DNA from: Bacillota bacterium
Lineage (GTDB): Bacteria; Bacillota; Clostridia; Christensenellales; QAND01
DNA: 36,462 bases
Direction: 5' to 3'
Assembly: GCA_003150225.1 (NCBI GenBank)
Contig: QAND01000023.1
Span: 106,645 to 143,106 of the forward strand
The notes beneath the pieces are model-generated. The model was not told the DNA's origin. It saw only the letters and a list, made by a program, of their open reading frames with translations, and ran no database searches. The position numbers and the translations under genes were made by a program. Below, piece by piece: positions 1 through 7,207 of the stretch (within the stretch, counting starts at the first letter, position 1; each line of letters starts with the position of its first letter).

Positions 1-1947
1 CAAATGGTCGAACACCTGCTTTGCGGCGTCGGCACTGGACATGAGCTGGGGCAGGAACACCTCCCGGCGGGAAAACAGCTCTCCCATCCGGTCCAGAGCG
101 GGTACCAGAATGCCGTCGATGATCTCCCCCGGCGTTCTTCCGCCATCCAGTTCCTCCTGGGCAAATCGCTTGGCGGCGGATTTGTCCCCCGACAGGATGG
201 CGTCAAACAGGCCCTCCGCTTCCCTCTGCTCCTTGGTATAGGCGGCAGCGTATTCCGCCGCTCCATCGCCTCCCACCACGATGGCGTTGGCGGCAAGAAT
301 GCTGCCCCGAGTAGCCTCATCACATGGGTTCAAAATTGCGCAGGTCATCCCCCTTGCCATGGCCGCCACCAGCATTGCTCCGTTGACGGCTCCCCGATTT
401 GGCAGACCAAAGGAAATGTTGGATACGCCCATCACGCTGTTAAGGCCCCGCTCCTGGCACCAGTCGATAACGGAGAGGGCGGTTTTGGCCCCATTCCCAT
501 CGCTGGCAATGGTCAAAGCAAGGGCATCTACGATAACATCCCGGGGCCCCAGCCCATGGCGCTCCGCTGCGGCAAGGATGGTCTCCAGATTCCGCAGCCG
601 GTCTTCCAAGATCTCCGGCACCCCTTCCTCCGAAATCGGCAAGGCCACATACATGGCCCCGTACTTCTTTACAATGGGCAGCAGCGTCTCCATCCGCTCC
701 CGCTCCGCCGGCACCGAGTTCACGATGGCCCGTCCGGGATACTGCCGCAACGCCCGCTCCATGGCAATGGGGTTGACGGTATCCACCATAAGGGGCAGAT
801 CCACCCTGCCCGCAAGCTCCAGGACATACTCCGGAAGTATCTCCTCCTCCCGGACTCCATGCATTCCCACGTTTACATCCAGCGCGCTGGCCCCCGCCGC
901 CCGCTGGCTTAGGCCCAGGCCCACGGCATATTCCAGGTTTCCTTCACGAATCGCCGCCTGGAGCTTCTTTTTCCCAGTGGGGTTGATCCGCTCTCCTACG
1001 GCACAAAGGGGGAGCCCCTGGCCCATCTGCGCCCAGCGGGAAACCGAGGTCACCACGGCATAAGGAAAAGAGATCCGGACGGGCGGCGTTACCCCAGCCA
1101 TATTCCTCTTCATGGCCTGGATATGGGCAAACCCCGTACCACAGCAGCCTCCAATGGCGTTGGCTCCCGCCTTCATTAAACCCACGGTCTGGGCCGCATA
1201 TTCCTGGGGTGACATGCTATCCCCGCCAGGCAGTCCGGCATTGGGTCGGGCCACGATGGGCAGATGGGTCTGGGCCGCCATCTGCACAATAACCTTTTCC
1301 ATGGCCGCCGGCCCCACCCCGCAGTTGGCGCCGACGGCATCGGCGCCGGCAGCCGCAAGGGTTACGGCGGCAATCCGTCCGTCGCTGCCCGTCAGGGTGC
1401 GCCCGCTCTCATCGAAGGTCATGGTACAGAGAATGGGCATCTCCTCTCCCGCTCCCTCCCTGGCGCCAATGACGGCTGCCCGAGCCTCGGCGATGTCCAT
1501 CATGGTCTCAATGGCAAGGAAGTCCACCCCGGCCTCCCGTAAAATCCGAGCCTGCCGGCGATAGGCTTCCACAGCCTCCTCAAAGGAAAGGGGACCAAAG
1601 GGCCGCACCATTTGTCCGGTCTGGGTCATATCCCCCGCCACCAGCGCCCGGCCCCGGGCGCAGGACCGTGCGACCTGGCACATCCGCCTGTTGATCTCCT
1701 CCATCCGTTCCGCAAGGCCGTATTCCCCAAGCTTTAACGGGTTAGCCCCAAAGGTAAAAGCATAGATGGCCTCCGCTCCAGCATCCAGATATCCCCGATG
1801 CATAGCGGCTATGGCCTCAGCATGCTCCACCGCCCAGGCCTCGGGGCATACTCCAAAGGGCAATCCGCGCTCCATCAAATGGGTGCCCGCCGCCCCATCC
1901 AAAAGCCTGGGCTGTTTCAACCACTTTGTAAATTCCGCTCGTTTCAT
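1..1947 (-). CDS. metH: Cobalamin-dependent methionine synthase, 3' end beyond window
   Basis: The gene transfers a methyl group from 5-methyltetrahydrofolate through cobalamin to homocysteine. The visible 649 codons start at ATG 1947 and run off the left edge. The N-terminal homocysteine methyltransferase domain (about residues 1-290) carries the zinc cysteines: one in GANCGVGP near residue 209 and a pair in GGCCGTG near 268-269. A pterin-binding domain follows (about 310-560, with GERINPTGKKK and NVGMHG). The last visible part looks like the four-helix cap of the cobalamin domain; the DxHxxG motif would lie outside the window. The start overlaps the stop of the upstream reactivation gene as ATGA, which implies translational coupling. 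The split architecture resembles the Thermotoga TM0268/TM0269 pair. Only the missing C-terminus is uncertain. Confidence 0.95.
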   Translation of the reverse strand, partial: MKRAEFTKWLKQPRLLDGAAGTHLMERGLPFGVCPEAWAVEHAEAIAAMHRGYLDAGAEAIYAFTFGANPLKLGEYGLAERMEEINRRMCQVARSCARGRALVAGDMTQTGQMVRPFGPLSFEEAVEAYRRQARILREAGVDFLAIETMMDIAEARAAVIGAREGAGEEMPILCTMTFDESGRTLTGSDGRIAAVTLAAAGADAVGANCGVGPAAMEKVIVQMAAQTHLPIVARPNAGLPGGDSMSPQEYAAQTVGLMKAGANAIGGCCGTGFAHIQAMKRNMAGVTPPVRISFPYAVVTSVSRWAQMGQGLPLCAVGERINPTGKKKLQAAIREGNLEYAVGLGLSQRAAGASALDVNVGMHGVREEEILPEYVLELAGRVDLPLMVDTVNPIAMERALRQYPGRAIVNSVPAERERMETLLPIVKKYGAMYVALPISEEGVPEILEDRLRNLETILAAAERHGLGPRDVIVDALALTIASDGNGAKTALSVIDWCQERGLNSVMGVSNISFGLPNRGAVNGAMLVAAMARGMTCAILNPCDEATRGSILAANAIVVGGDGAAEYAAAYTKEQREAEGLFDAILSGDKSAAKRFAQEELDGGRTPGEIIDGILVPALDRMGELFSRREVFLPQLMSSADAAKQVFDHL

Positions 1948-2546
1948 CGTTCCTTCACCCCACATACAGCGAGTACGCTCTTTTCAGGATACAGCATATT
2001 TCCCTGGGTCAGGGAGATTCCCAGACGCCCAGCATCCAGCAGTAGAAACAGGGATCGCTGAAAGGATAGGGGCATGTCCCCATAGCCCGGGGAAAACCGG
2101 GTGGACAGCAGCTCGTAGCCCATCTTAAAGAGATAGGGCTTCCGCATCTTCAGCATAAAGTCCAGACCAGCGTCCGCACAAGCCGAGGCGCAGGCATCCA
2201 GAATCACGCCTCGTTCCGCCTCCCCCTCCCGAAGCAGCTCATTCACCCGCTGTGAAACCCGCTCGCCAAGGGTACTGGCCATCAAAAGCGCTTTGGTGCA
2301 TCCCGCAAGATAATCCAAAAACCCCTGGCTCACCACCCGGTTTCCCTGGCTTAGATCCACCAAGCCCCCGGCTGTTTTTACATCCACCAGCTTGCAAACC
2401 CCGTTGGGCCGCAGCGCGCTGATATTCCGCCGGATCTCCTCCATCATAGGGTGTTCTGGCGGGATGTTTCCCTTCCGAAACCCCAGATAACCCAGCACGG
2501 TGTTTTCCTTTACATCCACCGGCATATTGGAGAAAAGATGCTCCAT
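1944..2546 (-). CDS. Methionine synthase reactivation-domain protein, stand-alone
   Basis: This 200-aa protein matches the activation domain of methionine synthase, which binds S-adenosylmethionine during reductive remethylation of oxidised cobalamin. The signature is RFSPGYGD at residues 150-157, followed by a C-terminal LYPEKSVLAVCGV segment. I chose ATG 2546 because GGGGAGG lies just upstream; a longer TTG reading from 2561 would place that ribosome site inside the gene. The gene precedes metH with a 4-bp ATGA overlap, so the two products are probably made together. In E. coli the same domain is fused to the MetH C-terminus; here it is a separate chain, as in Thermotoga TM0269. The electron donor is not visible nearby. 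Confidence 0.88.
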   Translation of the reverse strand: MEHLFSNMPVDVKENTVLGYLGFRKGNIPPEHPMMEEIRRNISALRPNGVCKLVDVKTAGGLVDLSQGNRVVSQGFLDYLAGCTKALLMASTLGERVSQRVNELLREGEAERGVILDACASACADAGLDFMLKMRKPYLFKMGYELLSTRFSPGYGDMPLSFQRSLFLLLDAGRLGISLTQGNMLYPEKSVLAVCGVKER

Positions 2547-2574
2547 ATTCCGCCTCCCCAAAAGGATTTTATTT

Positions 2575-2610
2575 AGTATAGCAGATAATCCCCGATTGCA
2601 GAAACAGAAA
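2575..2610 (-). promoter_or_regulatory. Candidate extended -10 promoter for the metH pair
   Basis: On the minus strand TGC-TATACT (2575-2583) forms an extended -10. A weak -35 (TTTCTG, 2599-2604) sits 18 bp upstream. Transcription would begin near 2568, about 20 nt before the ATG. I see no cobalamin or SAM riboswitch in the 98-bp divergent gap, which is too short to hold one. Confidence 0.5.
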
Positions 2611-2644
2611 TTCTTTGCTTTAATAGGGAAAAGGAGGTTGTACT

Positions 2645-3505
2645 ATGAGTATTCCCGCGTTATTTCAAAAGGGCCGGGTACTGTCCCTGGAGGTTTTTCC
2701 CCCCAAGCCCGACGCGCCCATAGAGGTTATCGACGGCACACTAAGCCTGCTGGCCCCCATAAAACCCGACTATATCTCCGTTACCTACGGCGCCGGAGGC
2801 AGCGGTCGGAGCCGTAGCGTGGAAATCGCAAAAAAGATTCTGCCTATCTGCGATTGCCTCAGCCATCTCACCTGCGTTGGGGCCGACGCCCAGGAGATCG
2901 ACAACGTGCTGGATTCCCTTACAGCTGCCGGGGTGGAGAATATCATGGCCCTGCGGGGGGACGTGCCAAAGGATATGGACCGGGAATCCGCCTTCGTCCA
3001 TTTCAAACACGCCAGCGATCTCATTGAGCACATCAAGGACCGGGGCGGCTTCCACGTGGCCGCGGCCTGCTATCCAGAGGGACATCCTCAATCCGATTAC
3101 CTGGAACAGGACGTGGATATGGTAAAACGAAAGGTGGACGCCGGCGCAGAGCTTTTGGTGACTCAGCTTTTTTTCGACAACGTGCTGTTTTATCGGTTTA
3201 TGGAGCTGCTGCGAAAAAGGGGCGTTACCGTTCCCGTTACCGCCGGCGTGATGCCGGTGCTGAACGCCGCTCAGATCGTGCGGATGACCCTTCTATCCGG
3301 TACCTCGGTACCCCCTGATCTGGCCAAGCTCATCGCCCGATACGGGGATAACAAGGAGGATTTCAGAAAAGCGGGACTGGAGTTTGCCATGAACCAGGTC
3401 AGCGGTCTCATGGCAAATGGAGTGCAGGGCATCCACCTCTATACCATGAACAAAGCCGAGGAGATCATCCAGATCATTCGGGAGACCGGCCTTCGTTCCC
3501 ACTAA
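2645..3505 (+). CDS. metF: 5,10-methylenetetrahydrofolate reductase
   Basis: The 286-aa flavoprotein reduces methylenetetrahydrofolate to 5-methyltetrahydrofolate, the methyl donor for the adjacent divergent metH. The family signatures are SLEVFPPK near residue 14 (the Glu is the expected catalytic acid), SVTYGAGGS near 46, LRGDVP near 103 and the QLFFDN segment near 174. The length is that of bacterial MetF, a single catalytic domain without the eukaryotic regulatory extension. AAGGAGG lies 7 nt before the ATG. It is followed directly by a hairpin terminator, so it is probably monocistronic, and it is divergent from metH with a shared 98-bp gap. Pairing with metH strongly supports the role. 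Confidence 0.95.
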   Translation: MSIPALFQKGRVLSLEVFPPKPDAPIEVIDGTLSLLAPIKPDYISVTYGAGGSGRSRSVEIAKKILPICDCLSHLTCVGADAQEIDNVLDSLTAAGVENIMALRGDVPKDMDRESAFVHFKHASDLIEHIKDRGGFHVAAACYPEGHPQSDYLEQDVDMVKRKVDAGAELLVTQLFFDNVLFYRFMELLRKRGVTVPVTAGVMPVLNAAQIVRMTLLSGTSVPPDLAKLIARYGDNKEDFRKAGLEFAMNQVSGLMANGVQGIHLYTMNKAEEIIQIIRETGLRSH

Positions 3506-3519
3506 GATTCCATAAATCA

Positions 3520-3543
3520 GGGCGTCAAAAGGCGCCCTTTTTT
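3520..3543 (+). terminator. Rho-independent terminator of metF
   Basis: A 7-bp stem GGGCGTC/GGCGCCC (one G-T pair) with loop AAAA is followed by six T residues, 14 nt after the metF stop. Confidence 0.9.
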
Positions 3544-3635
3544 CTTTGCCAGAAATTGTTCCGAGTTTCTTAAGAAAAGCGTCCTATGGCTGTAGGAAGT
3601 TTTGTCTATGGTAGTATTCCTAGGAGGGATCCGCC

Positions 3636-4097
3636 ATGAAAGACCTACTTCTTTTGCTCTATGAATGCTTGACGGTAATTCTGCCGGGGACGCTGTTATT
3701 CAGGACCTTCCGGCGGCGCGAACCTTTTAGGACAAGTCCCGTCTGGCCGGTTTTTCTGATTCTCTACCTGTCCACGGTGTTCCATCTAACCGGAGCGGGC
3801 GCCCTCTCCGACGCTCTACGGTATGGGATCCACCGGCCGGACCAGATCAATCTGATTCCCTTCAGCCGGGAAATCGACCGAATTGCCTATTTTCAAAATG
3901 TATTGCTGTTTCTGCCGCTGGGGTTCCTTGTTCCCCATATATCCCCCAGGTGGAGCTCCTTTTCCGGCACGGCGTTCACCAGCTTTGGATTTTCCCTGCT
4001 CATCGAATTAAGTCAGCTTTTAAACAACCGACGCACCGATGTGGACGACCTGATCCTCGACACCCTGGGCGCCGTAAAACTCCTCTTCGGCCCCTAA
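3636..4097 (+). CDS. VanZ-like membrane protein
   Basis: The 153-aa integral membrane protein belongs to the VanZ-like family. It has about four hydrophobic segments and the family pattern: NVLLFLPLGFLVP (about residues 88-100), a polar ELSQLL in a transmembrane helix (about 128-133), and the C-terminal RRTDVDDLILDTLGA. VanZ itself gives low-level teicoplanin resistance by an unknown mechanism; most family members are uncharacterised, so resistance should not be assumed. AGGAGG lies before the ATG (start 3636). It stands alone between two terminators, so its promoter must lie in 3544-3625. Confidence 0.88.
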   Translation: MKDLLLLLYECLTVILPGTLLFRTFRRREPFRTSPVWPVFLILYLSTVFHLTGAGALSDALRYGIHRPDQINLIPFSREIDRIAYFQNVLLFLPLGFLVPHISPRWSSFSGTAFTSFGFSLLIELSQLLNNRRTDVDDLILDTLGAVKLLFGP

Positions 4098-4110
4098 CCT
4101 CTCTTTAGCC

Positions 4111-4156
4111 ATCCATAAAAAGGAAGGACGCCAATGCGTCCTTCCTTTTTATGGAT
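4111..4156. terminator. Bidirectional terminator, perfect 21-bp stem
   Basis: Positions 4111-4131 and 4136-4156 are exact reverse complements around the loop CAAT. The arms contain A5 and T5 tracts, so the hairpin can terminate both the VanZ-like gene (plus) and the membrane protein gene (minus) that converge here. Confidence 0.9.
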
Positions 4157-4175
4157 CCAAGAATCCCCGCGCTTT

Positions 4176-4544
4176 CTAACGCGCCCGGTGTATAAAATAT
4201 CCCAGAACACCGCCCAAGGCCAGCACTTCCATGGCCATGGTCAATGCCACCAGAATCAAATATGCAGCGGAAGCAGCATTGGCTAGGAGCCCCAAGATAC
4301 AGCTAAAAAACACCGTTCCAATGCCGCCCAAGATAGCCGTAAGGCGGCAGTGCCGATCGTCCTTCCCTTGTGGCGCCGATAGAAACCCGGAAAGGATAAA
4401 CAGCCCGGAGCCCGCGGTCAGCAGAAAGAACATTGAATCCAGCGGCGCCGCCATGATATGATATTGGAGCAAAGTGAGTACCACTGCTCCCGTCAATAGG
4501 GCCGCCAGCGCGACGGAAAGACAAAACCATTTTTGTTCCCTCAT
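4176..4544 (-). CDS. Small four-helix membrane protein, unknown
   Basis: I do not recognise the family. The 122-aa product has about four hydrophobic helices and a short polar loop in the middle (PQGKDDRHCR). I chose ATG 4544 because AAAGGAGG precedes it by 8 nt; the open frame continues to 4634, but that extension has no ribosome site and a non-membrane composition. The gene is divergent from the HAD gene at 4681 and ends 20 nt from the palindromic terminator at 4111-4156. The N-terminus is charged (MREQKW), with the first helix starting right after, which suggests a membrane anchor or uncleaved signal. No function can be assigned. Confidence 0.72.
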   Translation of the reverse strand: MREQKWFCLSVALAALLTGAVVLTLLQYHIMAAPLDSMFFLLTAGSGLFILSGFLSAPQGKDDRHCRLTAILGGIGTVFFSCILGLLANAASAAYLILVALTMAMEVLALGGVLGYFIHRAR

Positions 4545-4680
4545 GAACAAAACCTCCTTTCTTTGGTGATCCCTATTACAATATGCACGCGGCGAAAAAA
4601 TGTCCGTCACAAGCGCAATTTGCGTAGGTATCACACCCCGTACGGCCGGAGCGGTTCAGCGTAATTCCAGGAGGGATCCC

Positions 4681-5319
4681 ATGCAGCCAAAAGCCGTATT
4701 GTTCGACTTTGATTACACGTTAGGGGATTGTACCGACGCCATCTACGCATGCATCGGCTTCGCCCTGACCACCTTGGGCTATGGCCAGCCCACCCTTTTT
4801 GCGGTACGGCCCACCATCGGCCTTACGCTCCCCCATACCTACGCGGCCCTTACCGGGGATCAATGCCCGGAGAAAGCCCAAGAATTCGCCGAGTTGTTTC
4901 TTCAGAAGGCCGATGAAACCATGACAAAAGGCGCCAAGCTGTTCCCAGAAACCCTTCCCCTGCTGCGGCGTTTACAGGAAAAGGGCATAAAGACCGGCAT
5001 CGTCACCACCAAGCTAAGCTTTCGTATTCGGGAGATCTTAGCAAAATACGCGGCGAACGATTTGGTCTCCGTCATTGTAGGTGAAAGCGACGTTTCCCAT
5101 CCCAAGCCCCATCCCGAGGGGATTCTTCTGGCATTGTCCTCCTTGGACACTTCCCCTCAAGACGCCGTCTATGTGGGGGATACGGTGGTGGACGCCCAAG
5201 CCGCCCGGGATGCCGGGGTGGCTTTCATCGGGGTTACCACAGGCTCCACGCCCCGGGAAGCGTTCTTTGCCTATCCCCATCAAGCTATCTTAGAGCATCT
5301 AGGCCAGATGCCGTTTTAG
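4681..5319 (+). CDS. HAD-family phosphatase (phosphoglycolate phosphatase/PpaX-like)
   Basis: A 212-aa HAD hydrolase with a helical cap. Motif I is DFDYT (nucleophile Asp9, Asp11), motif II is GIVTTK, motif III is the Lys in PKPHPEG, and motif IV is GDTVVD (Asp167, Asp171). This is the phosphoglycolate phosphatase/pyrophosphatase PpaX subgroup, which acts on small phosphate esters in the cytosol; the exact substrate cannot be read from sequence. I chose ATG 4681 because AGGAGG stands 6 nt upstream; the frame is open further upstream but without support. It is followed after 13 nt by an SdpI-like gene, whose GGAGG begins right at this stop, so the two are co-transcribed. Confidence 0.88.
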   Translation: MQPKAVLFDFDYTLGDCTDAIYACIGFALTTLGYGQPTLFAVRPTIGLTLPHTYAALTGDQCPEKAQEFAELFLQKADETMTKGAKLFPETLPLLRRLQEKGIKTGIVTTKLSFRIREILAKYAANDLVSVIVGESDVSHPKPHPEGILLALSSLDTSPQDAVYVGDTVVDAQAARDAGVAFIGVTTGSTPREAFFAYPHQAILEHLGQMPF

Positions 5320-5332
5320 GAGGCCCTGTGGT

Positions 5333-5707
5333 ATGTTTGCAGTCAACGTTGTTATGATCCTTTTAATCCCGGTTTCCCTAACCTTTCTGGGGATGCTCTG
5401 GCGCACAAATCCCCCTAAGGTCATGGGTTGCTCCTACGGCTACCGTTCCCGGCGTTCCATGCAGAGCCGGGAAGCCTGGATTTTCGTCCACCGTTTTATG
5501 GGAAAGATCTGGGCAGTGGAAGGTACTTTTTTGTCCGTTCTATCCCTGGTAGGATTTCTCTATTTCCACCAACAGCAGCCAGAAGCACTTAAGGAGGCCA
5601 TGGTATACATCATGCTGGCCCAGCTGTTCCTGATGCTGCTACCCATCTATTTTGCCGAGACCGCTCTCCAGCAGCGGTTCCCGCTCCCGCCCAAAAAGCG
5701 CAGTTAG
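5333..5707 (+). CDS. SdpI-family membrane protein
   Basis: The 124-aa membrane protein carries the SdpI-family block GYRSRRSMQSREAW followed by HRFMGK (about residues 35-60), flanked by three hydrophobic segments (about 3-22, 62-80, 88-108). In Bacillus subtilis SdpI gives immunity to the SdpC toxin and sequesters the repressor SdpR. Here no sdpC-like toxin or sdpR is adjacent, and most family members are simply uncharacterised membrane proteins. GGAGG is 9 nt before ATG 5333. It sits in an operon between the HAD gene and a small membrane protein. The family call is good, but the immunity role is not supported. Confidence 0.82.
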   Translation: MFAVNVVMILLIPVSLTFLGMLWRTNPPKVMGCSYGYRSRRSMQSREAWIFVHRFMGKIWAVEGTFLSVLSLVGFLYFHQQQPEALKEAMVYIMLAQLFLMLLPIYFAETALQQRFPLPPKKRS

Positions 5708-5754
5708 CAAAGCTGGCCGCCACCGTTTGCATCGTTTTACGATGGAGGAATTTC

Positions 5755-6039
5755 ATGAAACCCAAAGCAGTAAATGCCTTTGATATTCTTATCGCATCCA
5801 TCAACTATGTGGTGATCAGCTATGCGCTCTCCAACATGGCCATGCTGTTTCGATTCAATTTACTCTTCGTATTGTTCTTTGCTTCCGAAATCTGGGTAGC
5901 GGGAAACTACTGGAACAGGATTTCTTCGGTCATTCAAAATAGATGGATTTCATCTGCCCTATTGGCCCTCTGCTTTATAGCTCACATCGTCGTACTGTAT
6001 TTCGGAGGACATGTAGTGGGAGCGCTGATTCCTTTTTAG
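5755..6039 (+). CDS. Small hydrophobic membrane protein, unknown
   Basis: I do not recognise the family. The 94-aa product has two or three hydrophobic segments (about residues 9-28, 34-50 and 66-90). GGAGG is 6 nt before ATG 5755, which supports a real gene. It is the third member of the HAD/SdpI run, 47 nt after the SdpI-like stop, and the next signal downstream is the terminator at 6143. No soluble domain, cysteine motif or signal-peptidase site is visible. Confidence 0.65.
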   Translation: MKPKAVNAFDILIASINYVVISYALSNMAMLFRFNLLFVLFFASEIWVAGNYWNRISSVIQNRWISSALLALCFIAHIVVLYFGGHVVGALIPF

Positions 6040-6134
6040 CCGGCACAGCATCCCTGCACGCGCTATGAAAGGCAGTAGTAACCGCTTTATTTGGGGAATG
6101 GCTCAATATAACCCTTCCTCTTCTTCAAAGCAAA

Positions 6135-6164
6135 TAAAAAAGGCCGCGAAATCGCGGCTTTTTT
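6135..6164. terminator. Bidirectional terminator
   Basis: GCCGCG-AAAT-CGCGGC (6143-6158) is flanked by an A run on the left and T6 on the right. It can end the plus-strand HAD/SdpI operon and the minus-strand pfkA operon. The stretch 6040-6134 holds nothing else I can recognise. Confidence 0.9.
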
Positions 6165-6174
6165 ATTCCGTTCT

Positions 6175-7137
6175 TTAGGACTCCATCAGAGTCTGGCACA
6201 GCTTATAGAGATCCACATCCAGCTTCTTTTTTACCTTTAGGGCTTCCTCAATGTCCATATCCACCACATGGTTGTTCTGGATCCCCACGGTCCGGTTGCT
6301 CACCCCTTTGTAGAGAAGCCGCACCGCCTGCTCCGCCAAGCGGGAGGCCAGAATACGGTCGCTCTGGGAGGGGTTTCCACCCCGCTGGGTATAACCCAGC
6401 ACCACGCTCTTGGTATCAAAGCCGGTCTTCTCTCCAATATATTTGGCCACATCCGCCGCGTGGGCAGCGCCCTCGGATACCACGATCATGCTGCTGAAGC
6501 GGCCCTTCAGCCGGGCCTTGACCAGCTCTGAACAGATCTCGTCCAGATCAAAGGGGGCTTCCGGAAGGATCAGGAAGTTGGCGCCAGCAGCCAACGCGGA
6601 ATACAGGGCGATATCCCCGCACTTGTTGCCCATAACCTCCACTACGCCGATACGGTCATGGGAGATCATGGTATCGTTGACCTTGCTCATCTCCTCAATG
6701 ACCCCATTAACGGCGGTATCAAAGCCGATGGTAAAATCGGTATAAGCCAGGTCGTTGTCGATGGTGCCGGGAAGGGTGACGGTATTGACCCCCAAAGCGG
6801 ACAACGCGCCTGCGCCACGCATGCTGCCGTCGCCGCCGATGACGATAATGCCCTCGATATCAAAGGCCTCGCATACCCGAACCGCCTGAAGCTGGCCTTC
6901 CTTCTCCACAAACTCGGGACACCGGCAGGTCTTTAGGATGGTGCCGCCCTTGTAGATGATCTTCTCCACGTTCTCGGGCGTGAGCTGGCGGATACGGCCC
7001 TGCATCAGGCCCCGAAACCCATACTCAATTCCCATCACGTCCATGCTCAGATGGGCGCCGGTCTTCACCACCGAACGGATGGCCGCATTCATGCCGGGAG
7101 TATCCCCGCCGCTACTCAAAACGCCAATTCTTCTCAT
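6175..7137 (-). CDS. pfkA: ATP-dependent 6-phosphofructokinase
   Basis: The 320-aa enzyme phosphorylates fructose 6-phosphate at the committed step of glycolysis. The numbering matches E. coli PfkA: Gly11 in the GGDTPG loop, GGDGS at 101-105 with Gly104, PGTIDND at 123-129 with Gly124 and catalytic Asp127, Arg162, Glu222 and Arg252. Gly104 and Gly124 mark ATP use; pyrophosphate enzymes have Asp and Lys there. The usual His249 is Tyr (LGYTQRGG), which I believe is common in clostridial homologues. Effector-site Arg21 and Lys211 are kept. AGGAGG precedes ATG 7137. It is the last gene of the hprK-dnaE run, 70 nt after dnaE. The pyruvate kinase gene often found next is absent. Confidence 0.96.
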   Translation of the reverse strand: MRRIGVLSSGGDTPGMNAAIRSVVKTGAHLSMDVMGIEYGFRGLMQGRIRQLTPENVEKIIYKGGTILKTCRCPEFVEKEGQLQAVRVCEAFDIEGIIVIGGDGSMRGAGALSALGVNTVTLPGTIDNDLAYTDFTIGFDTAVNGVIEEMSKVNDTMISHDRIGVVEVMGNKCGDIALYSALAAGANFLILPEAPFDLDEICSELVKARLKGRFSSMIVVSEGAAHAADVAKYIGEKTGFDTKSVVLGYTQRGGNPSQSDRILASRLAEQAVRLLYKGVSNRTVGIQNNHVVDMDIEEALKVKKKLDVDLYKLCQTLMES

Positions 7138-7187
7138 TGCAAATACCTCCTACTGGCAGAAACATATCATCAAATTCAATCTATTTT

Positions 7188-7204
7188 AAGGGACGCCGTC
7201 CCTT
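7188..7204. other. Small hairpin between dnaE and pfkA
   Basis: AAGGGAC-GCC-GTCCCTT forms a 7-bp perfect stem just after the dnaE stop. On the minus strand it is followed by AAAAT rather than a U tract, so it is a poor terminator. It could be an RNA processing or stability element. Confidence 0.4.
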
Positions 7205-7207
7205 TTA

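Noticed and set aside
2596..2624. TTGCAG-17-TTTAAT as a metF promoter
   Set aside because: The transcription start would fall on the ribosome site itself, so the signal is probably chance; the real metF promoter is not clear.
3636..4097. Glycopeptide resistance locus
   Set aside because: The VanZ-like protein stands alone; no VanHAX, VanY or two-component genes are nearby.
5333..5707. Toxin-immunity (Sdp) system
   Set aside because: Only the SdpI-like gene is present; no toxin, processing genes or SdpR-like repressor are adjacent.
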